A stretch of DNA of 33,527 bases, from contig DYHQ01000009.1 in assembly GCA_020724065.1 (NCBI GenBank), forward strand, positions 1 to 33,527, in the 5' to 3' direction. Source of the DNA: Candidatus Puniceispirillum sp. (lineage in GTDB: Bacteria; Electryoneota; RPQS01; DYHQ01). Every line of letters begins with the position of its first letter. The first letter of the stretch is position 1. Positions 1 through 9,201 of the stretch are shown here, in pieces. The notes beneath the pieces are model-generated. The model did not search any database. It had not been told where the DNA came from and saw only the letters and a program-made list of their open reading frames with translations. The translations under genes were made by a program, and so were the position numbers.

Positions 1-53
1 CGCCGAAAATGGCGGCATAGTACGGGTGACTCTTCAAAAATAGGAGGTGTGCT

Positions 54-83
54 ATGAAGTCAATTTCAACTTTGCTCAGATAA
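54..83 (+). CDS. Putative 9-codon mini-ORF MKSISTLLR
   Basis: AGGAGG at 42-47, 6 nt spacing, then ATG AAG TCA ATT TCA ACT TTG CTC AGA TAA. Followed by a hairpin at 132-158. Too short for any homology argument. Confidence 0.3.
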   Translation: MKSISTLLR

Positions 84-131
84 TCTTGATCCGATAAGGC
101 TATGGACGAGTAGTCTTCAGCTGCGTGATTG

Positions 132-163
132 AATAGCCTGGGCTCTTGCCCGGCTATTCTTCT
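132..163 (+). terminator. Possible hairpin/terminator downstream of the mini-ORF
   Basis: AATAGCC(T)GGGC-TCTT-GCCCGGCTATT, followed by a weak pyrimidine tail CTTCTT. Confidence 0.4.
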
Positions 164-185
164 TGAGGGTACATTTAGGGTATCA

Positions 186-214
186 CAAAAGAAGCCAGCC
201 TCAGTGAAGCTGGC
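186..214 (-). terminator. Rho-independent terminator of the histidine kinase gene
   Basis: On the minus strand GCCAGC-TTCACTGAG-GCTGGC is followed by TTCTTTT, just past the stop of the 235..1929 ORF. Confidence 0.65.
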
Positions 215-234
215 CGAAAAGGGGATTCGTTGGT

Positions 235-1929
235 TTAGAGCTTCATGCAGCCTACGGATTCGGGTTGAGAGAAGGGAAATCGGATGGTGAAGGTTGAGCC
301 TTTTTGCCATTCGCTTTGTACAACAACCTCGGCGCCGTAGCGGGCCAGAATGGAACGGCTCATGGAGAGGCCAAGCCCTGTCCCCGTGGGCTGACCGGGC
401 GCTCCTTTGCCCACGAGCGGCTTGGTCGTGAAAAAGGGCTTGAAAAGCCTGGGCATGTCTTCCTGCTTGATACCGATACCCGTGTCTTCAATTTCCACGA
501 ACAAGAAGCGGTCGTTGTGTCGCGTTCGCACAAGAACCCGCTTCTCTTCACGGCCATAGAGCGCGTCAATGGCATTGCGCAGGAGATTGCCGATGACTTG
601 CGACAAATCGGCATAGACCGCCCAAATCTTCGGAGCTGTTTGGTCAAGTTCGAGACGCTTTTCGACATCATGCTTGAAAAAAAGATTTGCATGAAGGAAC
701 TTCCACTCCGTTTCAATGAGCTCGACAATGGAGATTTCTTGAGGCTCGGGATTCTGCTCTTGGCGGCATTTCCGCACAAGGATTTCGATGATGTCCTTCA
801 TCACTGTGGCTTGGGCTCGAATGCGTTCCATGTCGGGCGTCTTTCCCTGCGTCATCGCCATGAGCTCGCAGGAGCCCAAGATGCTGGTCAGCGGCCCGTT
901 TAGATTGTGGGCGATGCCTGCCGCCATAGCGCCAAACTCGGCGAGTTTCGATTCACGCAAGAGTTCCATTTCGAGCTGATGCCCCGTCTGCTGGAGGAGT
1001 CTCAACTCCGTAATATCCTTGGCGACTAACATCACGGATGCAGGTCCCGGCGATTCGAACAAGAAGGAACGCGTGAGCAAGAAAGTGCGCCCATCGTTCA
1101 GAGACAGCTCCAGCGTTTGACCTTCATAAGGCGAACTGAAGCCAAGGATACCGGCTTGATCATGTTCAGCAAAGCTTGTCATCCATTCACGACAGATTTT
1201 CGGCAATTGGCTCGGCTCGAACATCTCTTCGATGGCGGGATTTGTGAAGAGAATCTCCCCCCGTTTCGAAAGCACAACCAACCCGTCGCGCAAGCTGCGG
1301 ATCGGGATTCTCATGCTCTCTTGCTCCTCGGAGCATGATTGGCCGTTTGACTGACCGGATCCGAGGTCTCGCGCGGAGAGAATGACCCACGATTCTCCAT
1401 CGTGACTCAGAGAGGCACTTCGCAATTCGATGGCACGCGGAACGAGATTCGGATTTGAAGGCATCAAAGTGAGAATCACACTTAGGTCACGACTCGGCTC
1501 TTGGCAGAATCTGCCGGCTACGGAGCCATCGCTCTTCGCGAAAATCGAGGAAAAAGGGCGCCCAACAAGGGCGTCTCTCTCTTCACCCAGCCAATCCGCG
1601 CCCGTCTGATTGCAGCGATAAATAATGCCGTCCCGCGTGTCCGTAATAAACAAGGCGTCTGGGCTTCGGTTGAAGGCTTCTACGAGCAGTTCGGCCGACG
1701 AAGCCACATCCCCTGATTGAGCAAGGTCGCCCGCGTCACCGTCTTCGACAGAATCCGAGTGGATTTTGCGCGTCAGCAGGCCAATGGCGCCATTTGCCAG
1801 TGCTCGCACCCGCGAAGCCGCCGGAGCGGAGGTGGGCGAGACAGACTGTTGCAGCACTGAAACGCCGACGGATTCAGTAGTCTCCAGAGAGGTAGTCGTG
1901 GGTGTCGGTTGTGACGGAATCTGGGTCAT
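235..1929 (-). CDS. PAS-domain sensor histidine kinase (NtrB-like)
   Basis: 564 aa. PAS-like segments (LLVEAFNRSPDALFITD; LRDGLVVLSKRGEILFTNPA), H-box EFGAMAAGIAHNLNGPL, N-box NLLRNAIDAL, G-boxes DTGIGIKQED and GTGLGLSMS. Confidence 0.93.
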   Translation of the reverse strand: MTQIPSQPTPTTTSLETTESVGVSVLQQSVSPTSAPAASRVRALANGAIGLLTRKIHSDSVEDGDAGDLAQSGDVASSAELLVEAFNRSPDALFITDTRDGIIYRCNQTGADWLGEERDALVGRPFSSIFAKSDGSVAGRFCQEPSRDLSVILTLMPSNPNLVPRAIELRSASLSHDGESWVILSARDLGSGQSNGQSCSEEQESMRIPIRSLRDGLVVLSKRGEILFTNPAIEEMFEPSQLPKICREWMTSFAEHDQAGILGFSSPYEGQTLELSLNDGRTFLLTRSFLFESPGPASVMLVAKDITELRLLQQTGHQLEMELLRESKLAEFGAMAAGIAHNLNGPLTSILGSCELMAMTQGKTPDMERIRAQATVMKDIIEILVRKCRQEQNPEPQEISIVELIETEWKFLHANLFFKHDVEKRLELDQTAPKIWAVYADLSQVIGNLLRNAIDALYGREEKRVLVRTRHNDRFLFVEIEDTGIGIKQEDMPRLFKPFFTTKPLVGKGAPGQPTGTGLGLSMSRSILARYGAEVVVQSEWQKGSTFTIRFPFSQPESVGCMKL

Positions 1930-2133
1930 GGATGTCTAAACTCTTTCACTTGGGCAAAAGTTACTGTCCCGCTCGCCGTGGACGGTTTTTTGCCCACAAC
2001 AGACCTTAGCCAACTAACTGATTAATTGAGAGTAAGCGCTCCGACGCGCGAAATGGTAATTGTCAAGGTTTCTCAGCGCAAATGTCGTTCCGCAAGGCGG
2101 CGATCTCGAGAGGAAGCGTTTGAAGTTGAACGC

Positions 2134-2162
2134 TTGACATTTTGGGCGATTTTCGGTATGTT
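2134..2162 (+). promoter_or_regulatory. Sigma70-type promoter of tRNA-Ala
   Basis: TTGACA (2134-2139), 17 bp spacer, TATGTT (2157-2162), 15 nt before the tRNA 5' end. Confidence 0.75.
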
Positions 2163-2177
2163 ATTTCGGTCAAAAAT

Positions 2178-2253
2178 GGGGCAGTAGCTCAGTTGGGAGA
2201 GCAATGCGTTCGCAACGCATAGGTCGGCGGTTCGAATCCGCTCTGCTCCACCA
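2178..2253 (+). tRNA. tRNA-Ala (anticodon CGC), CCA encoded
   Basis: Full cloverleaf: GGGGCAG/CTGCTCC acceptor with the G3:U70 alanine identity pair, anticodon stem-loop ATGCG-TTCGCAA-CGCAT, T-arm GGCGG-TTCGAAT-CCGCT, discriminator A, CCA. Confidence 0.97.
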
Positions 2254-2340
2254 CGGCGAATTTCAGGAGTTTTCCTTCCAGCGTTCGCCTTTGGGTCAGG
2301 CCTATGTGGGCGAATGAGGAAGCGAATTCTTTGTGCAGGG

Positions 2341-2369
2341 TCTAAAGATCGCTATGATGGGTCTTTAGA
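2341..2369. repeat. Perfect 8-bp inverted repeat TCTAAAGA...TCTTTAGA
   Basis: TCTAAAGA 2341-2348 and TCTTTAGA 2362-2369, 74 bp upstream of the cbs start. Confidence 0.6.
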
Positions 2370-2443
2370 AAGCTTCAATGGAATCGTTCAACTCTTGTGA
2401 GAGGCAGGCACGAGAGAAGAAATGATCGAGAGAAGGGCGTGAA

Positions 2444-3853
2444 ATGATGTTAGAGCCGGGGAAAAGAGTTTTCAGCAGCGTTTTGGAGACGATTGGGACT
2501 ACGCCATTGGTCAAACTTAACCGTATGACCAGAGGACTTCGATCTACCGTTTTGGCGAAGTTGGAGTTTTTGAATCCTGGAGGAAGTATAAAAGATCGAA
2601 TCGGGATATCTATGATCGAGGCCGCCGAAAAGCAAGGACTTATAAAACCTGGATACACAATAGTGGAACCAACCGCGGGGAACACGGGGCTTGGATTGGC
2701 ATTGGCGGCGTTGGTGAAAGGTTATAAGGTGATTTTTGCGGTCCCTGACAAAATGAGTATGGAAAAAATCAACATGCTCAAGGCGTTTGGTGCCAGAGTT
2801 ATCATAACTCCGACGGCGGTTCCCCCTGACCACCCGAGCCAATATGTAAGGGTTGCCGAGAGAATTGCCAGGGAGGAACCCAATACTTTTATGCCGAATC
2901 AATTTTTCAATCCAGCCAATCCAGAGATTCACTATAAGGCTACGGGACCAGAGATATGGGAGCAATCCGGTGGCCAAGTGACGATGTTGGTCGCCGCTAT
3001 CGGCACCGGGGGAACGATTTCCGGAACAGGAAAATATCTAAAAGAAAGAAATCCGGAAATCAGGATCGTGGGGGCGGATCCAGAAGGCTCGATGTATCAC
3101 CACGAGTTCTATGGAACAACAGGTGAAATTCACACCTATCAAGTTGAGGGGATTGGCGAAGATTTTATGCCCGCAACCCTTGACCTGAGTGTCGTGGATG
3201 AAATCGTGGTCGTGAGTGACAGAGACGCTTTCTTGACTACGAGAAGATTGGCTACGGAGGAGGGAATTTTCGCAGGAGGTTCTGCCGGAGCCGCTACCTT
3301 TGCGGCCCTACGGGTAGCAGAGAACTTAAGTGAAGATCAAACGATCGTGGTTGTTCTGCCTGACACGGGAAGAAACTACGTGACGAGAATCTACTCCGAT
3401 GAATGGATGTGCGAGCACGGATTTATAGAATCGGCGGAAGAAAGAATTCCGGTGGGAGAGATCCTGAAAGCGAAGCCAAAGCGGATCGGGAAGGTGATTT
3501 TTGTACAACCGGATGATAACATACAGACGGCGATAGCCCTTATGATGGAGCACGACATATCTCAATTGCCTGTTGTGAAAGAGGGAGTGCAAGTTGGAAG
3601 TGTAGCGGAGAGGGATTTGGTAGAGAAACTGAGCGAATTGTGCAGCAGAGAAAAGGAAGAGGGCCAGGAGATGCGCGAGCTGAAAGTCGAAGAAGTGATG
3701 GCTTCCCCTCTGCCAACGATCAATGTGACCGATAGCATTCTTCATCCCTTTCTCCTGCTCAAAGACAGGAATGCGATTGTCGTCTTGGAGGATGGACAGA
3801 TGGTGGATATGATCACGAGCGTGGATGTGATCAATTGCCTGATGAGGAGGTAA
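2444..3853 (+). CDS. PLP-dependent cystathionine beta-synthase / cysteine synthase with C-terminal CBS domain pair
   Basis: GTTPLVKLNRM, GGSIKDRIG (PLP lysine), PTAGNTGLGLA, GTGGTISGTGKYLKE, GGSAGAA. C-terminal CBS-like repeats (DNIQTAIALMMEHDISQLPVV). Confidence 0.93.
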   Translation: MMLEPGKRVFSSVLETIGTTPLVKLNRMTRGLRSTVLAKLEFLNPGGSIKDRIGISMIEAAEKQGLIKPGYTIVEPTAGNTGLGLALAALVKGYKVIFAVPDKMSMEKINMLKAFGARVIITPTAVPPDHPSQYVRVAERIAREEPNTFMPNQFFNPANPEIHYKATGPEIWEQSGGQVTMLVAAIGTGGTISGTGKYLKERNPEIRIVGADPEGSMYHHEFYGTTGEIHTYQVEGIGEDFMPATLDLSVVDEIVVVSDRDAFLTTRRLATEEGIFAGGSAGAATFAALRVAENLSEDQTIVVVLPDTGRNYVTRIYSDEWMCEHGFIESAEERIPVGEILKAKPKRIGKVIFVQPDDNIQTAIALMMEHDISQLPVVKEGVQVGSVAERDLVEKLSELCSREKEEGQEMRELKVEEVMASPLPTINVTDSILHPFLLLKDRNAIVVLEDGQMVDMITSVDVINCLMRR

Positions 3854-3856
3854 TCT

Positions 3857-5005
3857 GTGAGGTTTGTAACCAAGGCGATTCATGTCGGAGAAGAGCCGGA
3901 CTTGAGGGAAGGAAGCAGCGGCGATGTAGCGGTCCCCATCCATTTGTCTACGACTTTCGCGAGGAAAGATGTTGAAAAGCCCACGGGCGGATACGAGTAT
4001 TCAAGAACGAGCAATCCGGCGAGAGACGCCTTGGAAAAGAAATTGGCCGCCTTAGAGAATGCCGAATTTGGTTTGGCCTTCGCGTCAGGCATGGCGGCGG
4101 AATCTACTCTCTTGCTTTCGCTTCTTAAAAGTGGGGACCATGTGGTAGCCTGTGACGATCTCTACGGCGGAACACGAAGGTTGTTTAGGGATGTGCTTCA
4201 AAATTTTGTGGAGTTCACCTATGTGGACGCAAGGAACCCAGAAAATGTGAAAAAGGCTATCCAAGGCAATACGAAGCTTTTCTGGATGGAAACTCCGACG
4301 AACCCGTTGATGAGACTGTGCGATATCGAGGCCATAGCGAAGATTGCGAAGAAAAAAAACATTGTCACAGTAATAGATAATACTTTTATGACTCCGTGCT
4401 TCCAAAAGCCTCTTGATTTCGGAGCCGATGTCGTCGTTCATAGCACAACAAAATATCTTGGCGGCCACAGTGATGTTGTCGGCGGGGCCATCATGCTCTC
4501 GAACGAGACTCTCTACAAGAAGATCAAATTCAATCAAAATGCGGTGGGGGCGGTTCCTTCGCCATTCGACTGTTTTCTTGTCGTGCGAGGAATCAAGACT
4601 CTGCGGCTGAGGATGGAACGGCATGATGAGAATGCGCGAGCGCTCGCCAGGTATTTGGAGTCTCATCCGAAGGTAAAGAAAGTCTATTACCCGGGTCTGC
4701 CAAGTCATCCTCAGCACGAGCTCGCCAAGAAGCAGATGTCCGCTTTCGGTGGGATGCTCTCGTTTGAGATAAAGGGGACGGCGGAGGATGCGAAAGCGTT
4801 CCTCGGGCGCGTCAAGATATTTGCGTTGGCAGAAAGTCTGGGCGGGGTGGAATCTCTGATTGAACACCCCGCCTTGATGACGCACGCCTCCATACCCGAG
4901 GGTGAAAGAAAAAGAATTGGCATAACCGATACCTTAATAAGGGTATCTGTGGGAACTGAAGACATTGAGGACCTTCTTGGAGATCTGGAACAGGCCTTAG
5001 GATGA
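3857..5005 (+). CDS. Cystathionine gamma-synthase/gamma-lyase family (Cys/Met metabolism PLP enzyme)
   Basis: 382 aa. YSRTSNPARDALEKKLAALE, FASGMAAES, DLYGGTRRLF, DNTFMTP, VVHSTTKYLGGHSDVVGG, SLGGVESLIEHPALMTHA, RVSVGTEDIEDLLGDLEQAL. The synthase versus lyase distinction is not resolvable here. Confidence 0.93.
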   Translation: MRFVTKAIHVGEEPDLREGSSGDVAVPIHLSTTFARKDVEKPTGGYEYSRTSNPARDALEKKLAALENAEFGLAFASGMAAESTLLLSLLKSGDHVVACDDLYGGTRRLFRDVLQNFVEFTYVDARNPENVKKAIQGNTKLFWMETPTNPLMRLCDIEAIAKIAKKKNIVTVIDNTFMTPCFQKPLDFGADVVVHSTTKYLGGHSDVVGGAIMLSNETLYKKIKFNQNAVGAVPSPFDCFLVVRGIKTLRLRMERHDENARALARYLESHPKVKKVYYPGLPSHPQHELAKKQMSAFGGMLSFEIKGTAEDAKAFLGRVKIFALAESLGGVESLIEHPALMTHASIPEGERKRIGITDTLIRVSVGTEDIEDLLGDLEQALG

Positions 5006-5025
5006 AAGAAAAGGCTGGATATCTT
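4997..5025 (+). promoter_or_regulatory. Weak candidate promoter for ffs
   Basis: TTAGGA (4997-5002), 17 bp, TATCTT (5020-5025), 6 nt before the predicted RNA 5' end. Poor match at -35. Confidence 0.3.
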
Positions 5026-5031
5026 GTGTGA

Positions 5032-5151
<120 letters not shown>

Positions 5152-5193
5152 AATTCTCTGTGTAGTCAACTTCAATCCATTGGTGCGGTTATC

Positions 5194-6591
5194 GTGACCT
5201 ATACTGTTCTTGCGAGGCGGTGGCGCCCGACGAAATTTGCGGATGTGGTTGGTCAAGAACACATCACCGTTACGCTGCAGAATGCACTGACATCCGGGCG
5301 GGTGGCGCATGCGTATATCTTAACCGGCCCACGCGGCATCGGCAAGACTTCGACGGCACGCATTCTGGCGCGCGCCGTCAACTGTCTTAACGGCCCGGCG
5401 GCGGAGCCTTGCAATGAATGCGAGATGTGTCGCCAGATTCTTGACGAGCGATGCCTCGATGTCGTTGAGATTGACGGCGCTTCCAACAATTCGGTCGAGG
5501 ATGTACGGCGACTTCGAGAAACCGTGCGGCTTTCGCCCGTCTCCGCTCGCAAGAAGGTCTATGTCATTGACGAAGTGCACATGCTGTCGGGTTCTGCTTT
5601 CAACGCACTGCTCAAAACCCTCGAAGAGCCGCCTGAACATGCTCTGATTATTTTTGCGACGACCGAAGTTCACAAAGTCCCATTCACCATTCTCTCGCGG
5701 TGCCAGCGTTTCGATTTCCATCGCATTCGACCGGATGCCATGGCGGCACATTTGCGCAAAATCTGCCAGCATGACGGCATCACCATTCCCGACGAATCGC
5801 TGGACATTATTGCGCGGCGGGCCGAGGGTTCACTGCGCGATGCCGAAGGACTTCTGGATCAGCTTGTCGCTTACGCCGGAACGGATATTCCTTTCGAAGC
5901 GGTGCGGGAAGTGTTAGGGATCTTGCCGCAAGAACTCATCGAGCAAGCGACGGAGATTATCGCGCAGCATGATTTCGCCGCTGTCTTGCCGTATTTTGCC
6001 CATCTGGCGAACGCCGGAACCGACTATGCCGAGCTCTTGCGGAGTTTGCAGCATTATTGGATGGATCTGCTTTTCTTGAGAGCCGGTGCGGCTTCTGAAG
6101 AAAGGAAACCGGACCAAACACTGCGGGCTCTGGCAGACAGGTTCTCACCTGAAGACCTGCTCCGGCTGACGAAGCTTGCATCAGAAACGGAATCGGAACT
6201 GCGGCGCAGCCTAAATCCACGGACGCGCTTCGAGGTCGCCTTTCTACGATGGGTTGGGCTCGACCGAAGCGTGCAACTTGCCGATATTTTGGCCAAACTG
6301 AAAGGTGCAAGCCCCATGCCCACACCTCCAGCGGCAATCGTACCGAGCGCTCCGTTGGTAACAACGACGACGCTGCCTGAGGCGCCTCCTGCAAAGGCGA
6401 AACCGGCGGAAAGCAAGGTAAGTGCGCCGCAGGGAGAAACCGAGACAGCTTCGCCAGAAAAGACTCCCCCAAAGGGAAAGAGCGCCCCAGCGAAGACGGG
6501 TGAAGGCACGATTGATATGCTTGTGGATAAGTTCGGGGGTGAAGTTGTGGAAGTCAAAGATACGCCGAAAACCTCACCGAAAAAGGAATAG
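5194..6591 (+). CDS. dnaX: DNA polymerase III subunit gamma/tau
   Basis: VTYTVLARRWRPTKFADVVGQEHI, GPRGIGKTSTARI, zinc-binding Cys cluster, VYVIDEVHMLSGSAFNALLKTLEEPP. The listed ORF begins at 5131, but GTG 5194 fits the family N-terminus and avoids ffs. Confidence 0.95.
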   Translation: MTYTVLARRWRPTKFADVVGQEHITVTLQNALTSGRVAHAYILTGPRGIGKTSTARILARAVNCLNGPAAEPCNECEMCRQILDERCLDVVEIDGASNNSVEDVRRLRETVRLSPVSARKKVYVIDEVHMLSGSAFNALLKTLEEPPEHALIIFATTEVHKVPFTILSRCQRFDFHRIRPDAMAAHLRKICQHDGITIPDESLDIIARRAEGSLRDAEGLLDQLVAYAGTDIPFEAVREVLGILPQELIEQATEIIAQHDFAAVLPYFAHLANAGTDYAELLRSLQHYWMDLLFLRAGAASEERKPDQTLRALADRFSPEDLLRLTKLASETESELRRSLNPRTRFEVAFLRWVGLDRSVQLADILAKLKGASPMPTPPAAIVPSAPLVTTTTLPEAPPAKAKPAESKVSAPQGETETASPEKTPPKGKSAPAKTGEGTIDMLVDKFGGEVVEVKDTPKTSPKKE

Positions 6592-6648
6592 CTTTTTCTT
6601 GACAGGAAATAATCCACTTTTGAACAATTCAGAATTTGAGGAGCTTCC

Positions 6649-6975
6649 GTGAAGGGTGGAATGAACAAGCTGCTGCAGCAGGCGCAAAGACTTCAGGAAT
6701 CGCTTGCGAAAGCACAAGAGGAATTGGAAACGCTTGAAGTTGAAGCAAGCGCAGGCGGTGGAGCGGTGACAGTCATCGCCAACGGGCGAGGGGATGTTCT
6801 TTCCATTCGCATTGCTCGCGAGGTGATCACTCCCGAAGATCCAGAGATGCTGGAAGACCTCATCTTGGCCGGAGTGACGGCGGCAATTGAAAAGTCACGG
6901 GAAGCGGCTCAGGAACACATGGCGCAAGCGACGGGCGGGATTCTTCCGCCGGGAATGAGTTTGCCGGGGATGTAG
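6649..6975 (+). CDS. ebfC: YbaB/EbfC family nucleoid-associated protein
   Basis: 108 aa. MNKLLQQAQRLQESLAKAQEELETLEVEASAGGGAVTVIANGRGDVLSIRI, between dnaX and recR. Confidence 0.94.
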   Translation: MKGGMNKLLQQAQRLQESLAKAQEELETLEVEASAGGGAVTVIANGRGDVLSIRIAREVITPEDPEMLEDLILAGVTAAIEKSREAAQEHMAQATGGILPPGMSLPGM

Positions 6976-6977
6976 CC

Positions 6978-7577
6978 ATGTTCGAATTCTCTCCCGCTTT
7001 GGAAAAGTTGGTAGGTCAGCTTGCGAAGCTCCCGGGTTTGGGACCGAAATCGGCCGCTCGTATCGCGCTGCACATTTTGCGCGCGCCGAAAAGCGAGATT
7101 GACGCGCTGGTGGAAGCTCTGAGCGAGGTCAAGACCCGGATACAGTTCTGCTCAGTTTGTTTCAATCTGACGGAAGAAGACCCGTGCTTGATTTGCCTAA
7201 ATCCGAAGCGAGACCGCAGCCTCATTTGCGTGGTGGAAACACCGGGGGATGTTTTGGTGATCGAGAAGACGAAGGGTTATCGCGGACTTTTTCATGTTCT
7301 TGGGGGAGCGCTTTCGCCTCTGGATGGCATTTCACCGGAAAATTTGCGGATTCAGGAATTGCTTCAACGGGTAGATGCTTCAGTTAGCGAGGTCATCCTT
7401 GCGACGAATCCCACGACAGACGGCGACTCGACAGCTCTCTATCTGGCCAAGGCGCTGAAATCCAAAGGCGTGCGCGTGACGCGCATTGCGCGCGGTGTCC
7501 CTGTGGGAGCCGACCTCGAACATGTGGACGAGGTGACCCTGTCGAAGGCTCTGGAAGGCCGGGCGGATATTCTATGA
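6978..7577 (+). CDS. recR: Recombination protein RecR
   Basis: LAKLPGLGPKSAARIALHIL, four-Cys motif CSVCFNLTEEDPCLIC, Toprim VVETPGDVLVIEKT, ATNPTTDGDSTALYLA, ARGVPVGADLEHVDEVTLSKALEGR. Confidence 0.97.
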   Translation: MFEFSPALEKLVGQLAKLPGLGPKSAARIALHILRAPKSEIDALVEALSEVKTRIQFCSVCFNLTEEDPCLICLNPKRDRSLICVVETPGDVLVIEKTKGYRGLFHVLGGALSPLDGISPENLRIQELLQRVDASVSEVILATNPTTDGDSTALYLAKALKSKGVRVTRIARGVPVGADLEHVDEVTLSKALEGRADIL

Positions 7578-7629
7578 AAATCCCAAAGAAGTGGGCATAC
7601 CAAGGTCAAGTGCCATTGGGTGAAACGCG

Positions 7630-9165
7630 GTGAAATTTGAGCGACTATTGGTAGGGGCGGCGGTTGTCGTCGTCCTCTACTTATATACGAACGCGTTTTT
7701 TACTTTCTTTTTCCCCAGCGAGCAACCCGAGCTACTCCGCTTTGTCCTTCTCGGGGCACCGTTTGCCGTGCTCTTTTTTCTTTTTCCGCGCTTCGCTTTG
7801 GTCATTCTGGCTTTCTCTGTTTTCTCCTTCGATTGGCTCTCGTCCTATGTTAGACTCGTCCCACGCGAGTTCACCTGGTTTACCGACTTCATTGTTGTGA
7901 TTCTGCTTGTGCGACACCTCCTGCTTCTGCCTCGCGTGCGAACGCGGCCGGTTTCCGTGGCGGAAAAGTGGATTTGGGGTCTCCTGGTTTTTGTCATATT
8001 TTCAGCCCTTGTCAATCAAACGCCGACGAGCACCGCTCTCATTGGTCTGAGGGTGTCGCTAAAATATCTCTTGCTCTTCGTCGTGCTATGCTCATTGGAT
8101 CTTGAGGAGAGATTCTGTCGCGGGTTGCTCTATCTCCTGTTTGTCATTGCACTGATTCAGATCCCGATTTCGGCGATTGAATTGAAATTTCACCCCCCGC
8201 GGGAGATTGACCCTTGGGATCTCATGGGCGGCACTTTTGGATTACAGGGGACCGGGGTCCTGTCTGTTTTCCTCTTGGGATGGATCGCTTTTCTGATGGC
8301 TATTATGACGGAGCGGCGCCGCCTGCGGCTGGGGCTCTTGTTCCTCATTCTGCTTTTCTGCATTCCTCCAATTTTGGGCGAGGGAAAAGCGTTTTTCTTT
8401 GTCCTGATACCACTCACGCTCTTTATGCTGCGTCGGGAATGGCTGAGGCGGCCAGGGCTTGCTCTGGGCATCGGTTTCTTTGCCTTCCTTCTGATCATCG
8501 CCGTTGACTATGTCTTGGTCAAAACGGATTACTGGATCGCAGGCCGTAACCCGATAACTTATGTCACTCGCATAGGGGAAATCGTCGAAAAGGACTTGGA
8601 GACTCCATCAGCGACGGTTTCTGAGCGAGGAGCCGGACGCTTTTATCAAGCCAAGAGCGGCTTTCATTTTGCGACTTCCAGTCCTCGGGCATTCTTCTTT
8701 GGTCACGGCCCCGGCGCCGCGACGGAGAGCTTTTTCACTCCTCATCAATCGTCGTCGGTTCAATATTTCAAAAATTGGGGAATTTCCTCTGGAGCGATGA
8801 GTCTCCCGTGGATGCTTGTTGAATACGGCATGGCTGGAACGCTGCTCTTGATTGTACCGTTCCTTCTTTTGTATCGTCGTGCTCAGATCCTGTGTCGGAG
8901 CGAGGACGAAAGACACCGCATTCTCGCCGCCGCCTTCCAGGGGCTCACTTTTCTCTTTCTTGTGGACCTTTTTATAACCGCAACGCTGCAGTCGGACCAA
9001 CTGGGCTATTTCTATTGGGTAACGGCGGCCATCGTTGTTCAGCTCTCGTACAAGGTCAAAGCCGGAAATCCGTCCGAATCCGCCACGAAACCGGCCCATC
9101 CGAAGTGGGCATTTCCTGCACTCAATTCAAACAACATTGAGGCCGCAATAAGCCCGAGAGGCTGA
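7630..9165 (+). CDS. Multi-pass membrane protein, O-antigen ligase/polymerase-like
   Basis: 511 aa, about a dozen hydrophobic segments with a large extracytoplasmic loop containing GHGPGAATESFF. GTG start. Confidence 0.6.
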   Translation: MKFERLLVGAAVVVVLYLYTNAFFTFFFPSEQPELLRFVLLGAPFAVLFFLFPRFALVILAFSVFSFDWLSSYVRLVPREFTWFTDFIVVILLVRHLLLLPRVRTRPVSVAEKWIWGLLVFVIFSALVNQTPTSTALIGLRVSLKYLLLFVVLCSLDLEERFCRGLLYLLFVIALIQIPISAIELKFHPPREIDPWDLMGGTFGLQGTGVLSVFLLGWIAFLMAIMTERRRLRLGLLFLILLFCIPPILGEGKAFFFVLIPLTLFMLRREWLRRPGLALGIGFFAFLLIIAVDYVLVKTDYWIAGRNPITYVTRIGEIVEKDLETPSATVSERGAGRFYQAKSGFHFATSSPRAFFFGHGPGAATESFFTPHQSSSVQYFKNWGISSGAMSLPWMLVEYGMAGTLLLIVPFLLLYRRAQILCRSEDERHRILAAAFQGLTFLFLVDLFITATLQSDQLGYFYWVTAAIVVQLSYKVKAGNPSESATKPAHPKWAFPALNSNNIEAAISPRG

Positions 9166-9201
9166 TGCGGCATGCAAGATAGAAGGGATTGAAAACTCAC
9201 C

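Noticed and set aside
4085-4885. 266 aa minus-strand ORF
   Set aside because: Antisense to the cystathionine gamma-synthase family gene; no recognisable features.
6422-6652. 76 aa ORF overlapping the dnaX 3' end, considered as a programmed frameshift product
   Set aside because: No A-AAA-AAG slippery heptamer found; sequence is Arg/Lys-rich frame noise.
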